Part shown: one piece after another, positions 4,905 to 5,914 of the stretch
Layout: the number at the start of each line of letters is the position of its first letter
How positions within the stretch are numbered: the stretch's first letter is position 1
DNA from: JdFR-22 sp046537735
Lineage (GTDB): Archaea > Halobacteriota > Archaeoglobi > Archaeoglobales > Archaeoglobaceae
Direction of reading: 5' to 3'
DNA: 5,914 bases
Assembly (NCBI GenBank): GCA_046537735.1
Contig: JBKHKH010000119.1
Span: 1 to 5,914, forward strand
Translations under genes and position numbers: made by a program
The notes under the pieces: model-generated
What the model was told of the DNA's origin: nothing
The model's database searches: none
Seen by the model: only the letters and a program-made list of their open reading frames with translations

Positions 4905-5222
4905 GTGGAGAGGATGGTAAACGAGCTTAAAGAATACTATGATAACATCAAGCACCTCAATGAAGACGGGTTTATAAAAGTTAAAGCAGGTTACCTGGTC
5001 TCCTTTTTAACTGAAGGCCCAAGCGTCTATCTTATAACTTATGATGCAAGGATCTTCAAGCGTTTTGAAGAGAGATTTTTTAGAGAAGAGCTGCATGTAT
5101 TGGATCAGGACGGTGAGGTGCCCAAAAATTATGTAGAGCTGGATGAAGCCCCTCATAGAGTCCTGGAAAAAATGAAAGAAATCAAAATGGAGCTTGCCAT
5201 AGCTTTAGGACTTTTTTACTAG
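4905..5222 (+). CDS. Unrecognised protein of about 105 residues upstream of mfnA
   Basis: I cannot place this protein in a family. From the chosen GTG start it reads MERMVNELKEYYDNIKHL, then a stretch that looks like beta strands (FIKVKAGYLVSFL and SVYLITYDARIF), then a charged part rich in Glu, Arg and Phe (KRFEERFFREELHV), a probable loop with Asp/Gly/Pro, and a C-terminal helix HRVLEKMKEIKMELAIALGLFY. No Cys motif, membrane segment or signal peptide is seen; it should be a soluble alpha/beta protein. Codon pattern and composition match the neighbours, and the frame is open from a plausible ribosome site to the stop. Starts at GTG 4896 (108 residues) and ATG 4914 (102 residues) are alternatives. 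It is divergent from mobA and 62 bases before mfnA, which has its own TATA box, so the two need not form an operon. Real gene likely; function unknown. Confidence 0.75.
   Translation: MERMVNELKEYYDNIKHLNEDGFIKVKAGYLVSFLTEGPSVYLITYDARIFKRFEERFFREELHVLDQDGEVPKNYVELDEAPHRVLEKMKEIKMELAIALGLFY
5212..5217 (+). terminator. T6 run at the end of the 105-residue gene
   Basis: Six T bases fall in the last codons (Leu-Phe-Tyr) just before the TAG stop at 5220. A pyrimidine-rich stretch, CCCTCTCCCTTC, follows the stop. The T run could partly terminate transcription, but it is inside the gene, so this is weak. Confidence 0.25.
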
Positions 5223-5250
5223 CCCTCTCCCTTCAGGTTAAAATTGCAGA

Positions 5251-5260
5251 ATATATTTAA
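5251..5260 (+). promoter_or_regulatory. TATA box of mfnA
   Basis: ATATATTTAA is centred about 30 bases before the mfnA ATG at 5285, predicting a start near 5280 and a leader of only a few bases. No Shine-Dalgarno sequence is present between them, which fits leaderless translation. Confidence 0.6.
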
Positions 5261-5284
5261 TCTGTCTGCCAGTTCCATTTGTTG

Positions 5285-5914
5285 ATGGTTATGGATGAAC
5301 TGGCTAATATGAGGAGCAAGGACATACCCTATTCTAGAGTACTCAGTTCCATGTGCACAACTCCCCATCCTATCGCTGTGGAAGCCCATAAAATGTTCTT
5401 GGAGACCAATCTCGGCGATCCGGGGATATTTTGCGGGACCGCGGGCCTAGAAGAAAAGTTGATCTCTTTATTGGGAGAAATCCTTCAAAATCGGCAATTA
5501 AGCGGCTATATTTGTTCTGGAGGGACTGAAGCAAATATTCAGGCAATTAGAGCAGCCAGAAATATAAAAAAAGGGAAAAATATTGTCGTACCTCGTTCTG
5601 CACACTTCTCCTTCGAGAAGGTGGGTGACATCCTCGGGCTGGAAGTCAGGAAAGCAGAACTGACTAAAGAGTTTAAGGTAGATGTTTCCAGTGTAGAAGA
5701 CCTCGTCGATAGCCAAACTGTCTCTGTTGTAGGTGTGGCGGGAAATACAGAGTTTGGGCAAACGGATCCCATGGAAGAACTATCAGATATTGCCGCGGAC
5801 AAAGATATCCCTCTTCACGTGGATGCGGCTTTTGGAGGATTGATTATCCCTTTTATGGAGCAAAAACAAAAGCCTTCTTTCGATTTTCGTCTGGAGGGAG
5901 TAACATCCATGACC
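5285..5914 (+). CDS. mfnA: MfnA-type L-tyrosine/L-aspartate decarboxylase, 3'-truncated by the window edge
   Basis: This PLP group II decarboxylase converts tyrosine to tyramine for methanofuran in methanogens. Homologues in other archaea decarboxylate aspartate to beta-alanine for coenzyme A. The 210 visible residues match the family in order: SSMCTTPHPIA (21-31), ETNLGDPGIF (40-49), CSGGTEANIQA (77-87) at the cofactor phosphate, AHFSFEK (106-112) with H107 stacking on PLP, VAGNTEFG (151-158), and HVDAAFGGLIIPF (178-190) with D180 contacting the pyridine nitrogen. The window ends at VTSMT, just before the expected D-P-H-K with the Schiff-base lysine; about 160-180 residues are missing. I chose ATG 5285; ATG 5291 (two codons later) is an alternative. 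The N-terminus is a little shorter than in the Methanocaldococcus enzyme. The choice between tyrosine and aspartate cannot be made here. Closely similar glutamate decarboxylases lack the ETNLGDPG segment. Confidence 0.92.
   Translation, partial: MVMDELANMRSKDIPYSRVLSSMCTTPHPIAVEAHKMFLETNLGDPGIFCGTAGLEEKLISLLGEILQNRQLSGYICSGGTEANIQAIRAARNIKKGKNIVVPRSAHFSFEKVGDILGLEVRKAELTKEFKVDVSSVEDLVDSQTVSVVGVAGNTEFGQTDPMEELSDIAADKDIPLHVDAAFGGLIIPFMEQKQKPSFDFRLEGVTSMT

Noticed and set aside
5498..5802. Two 87-codon minus-strand frames inside mfnA
   Set aside because: Both are antisense to conserved PLP-binding motifs of mfnA and show no coding features.
1..5914. tRNA, rRNA, CRISPR array, insertion sequence or prophage signals
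   Set aside because: I saw no cloverleaf-like segment with the conserved T-loop, no regularly spaced repeats, no terminal inverted repeats and no transposase or integrase motifs; nearly all bases are in housekeeping genes.

Overview
The window looks like a piece of an archaeal chromosome, most likely from the Euryarchaeota in the broad sense. Every recognisable protein is of archaeal type: a Cdc48/VAT-type AAA ATPase with a proteasome-docking tail, an Hsp20 with the archaeal N-terminal region, an AK6/Fap7-type adenylate kinase, archaeal-style MoaA and MobA, and an MfnA decarboxylase. TATA-like boxes lie about 24-30 bases before the start codons of most transcription units, and oligo-T runs follow several genes, as expected for archaeal transcription. 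MfnA with molybdopterin genes would suit a methanogen or a relative using methanofuran, but MfnA homologues also occur elsewhere, so the lineage is not settled.

Layout from left to right. (1) Positions 1-1411, plus strand: the 3' part of cdc48 (second ATPase ring domain to the stop), then a complete hsp20. This is a protein quality-control pair. (2) Positions 1412-1486: a convergent gap rich in T runs. (3) Positions 1487-3229, minus strand: a compact operon read leftwards, made of a 47-residue small protein (3229-3086), hisC and an AK6/Fap7-like kinase. The small gene overlaps hisC by the four bases ATGA, and the kinase follows hisC after four bases. (4) Positions 3305-4782, minus strand: mobA then moaA, overlapping by 40 bases, for molybdenum or tungsten cofactor synthesis. 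(5) Positions 4783-4904: a divergent promoter region with a nearly symmetric AT box. (6) Positions 4905-5222, plus strand: an unrecognised protein of about 105 residues. (7) Positions 5285-5914, plus strand: the 5' part of mfnA, cut by the window edge just before its PLP lysine.

Functionally the window is mostly housekeeping. Unfolding (Cdc48) sits beside aggregation control (Hsp20). Histidine synthesis sits beside an AK6/Fap7 kinase whose family acts in small-subunit ribosome maturation. MobA/MoaA could supply the pterin cofactor and MfnA the tyramine part of methanofuran; in methanogens both converge on formylmethanofuran dehydrogenase. No gap exceeds 300 bases without a gene. I saw no tRNA, rRNA, CRISPR array, insertion sequence or clearly novel system. 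The items most worth following are the two small unrecognised proteins, the apparently leaderless promoter layout, and the odd MoaA C-terminus.
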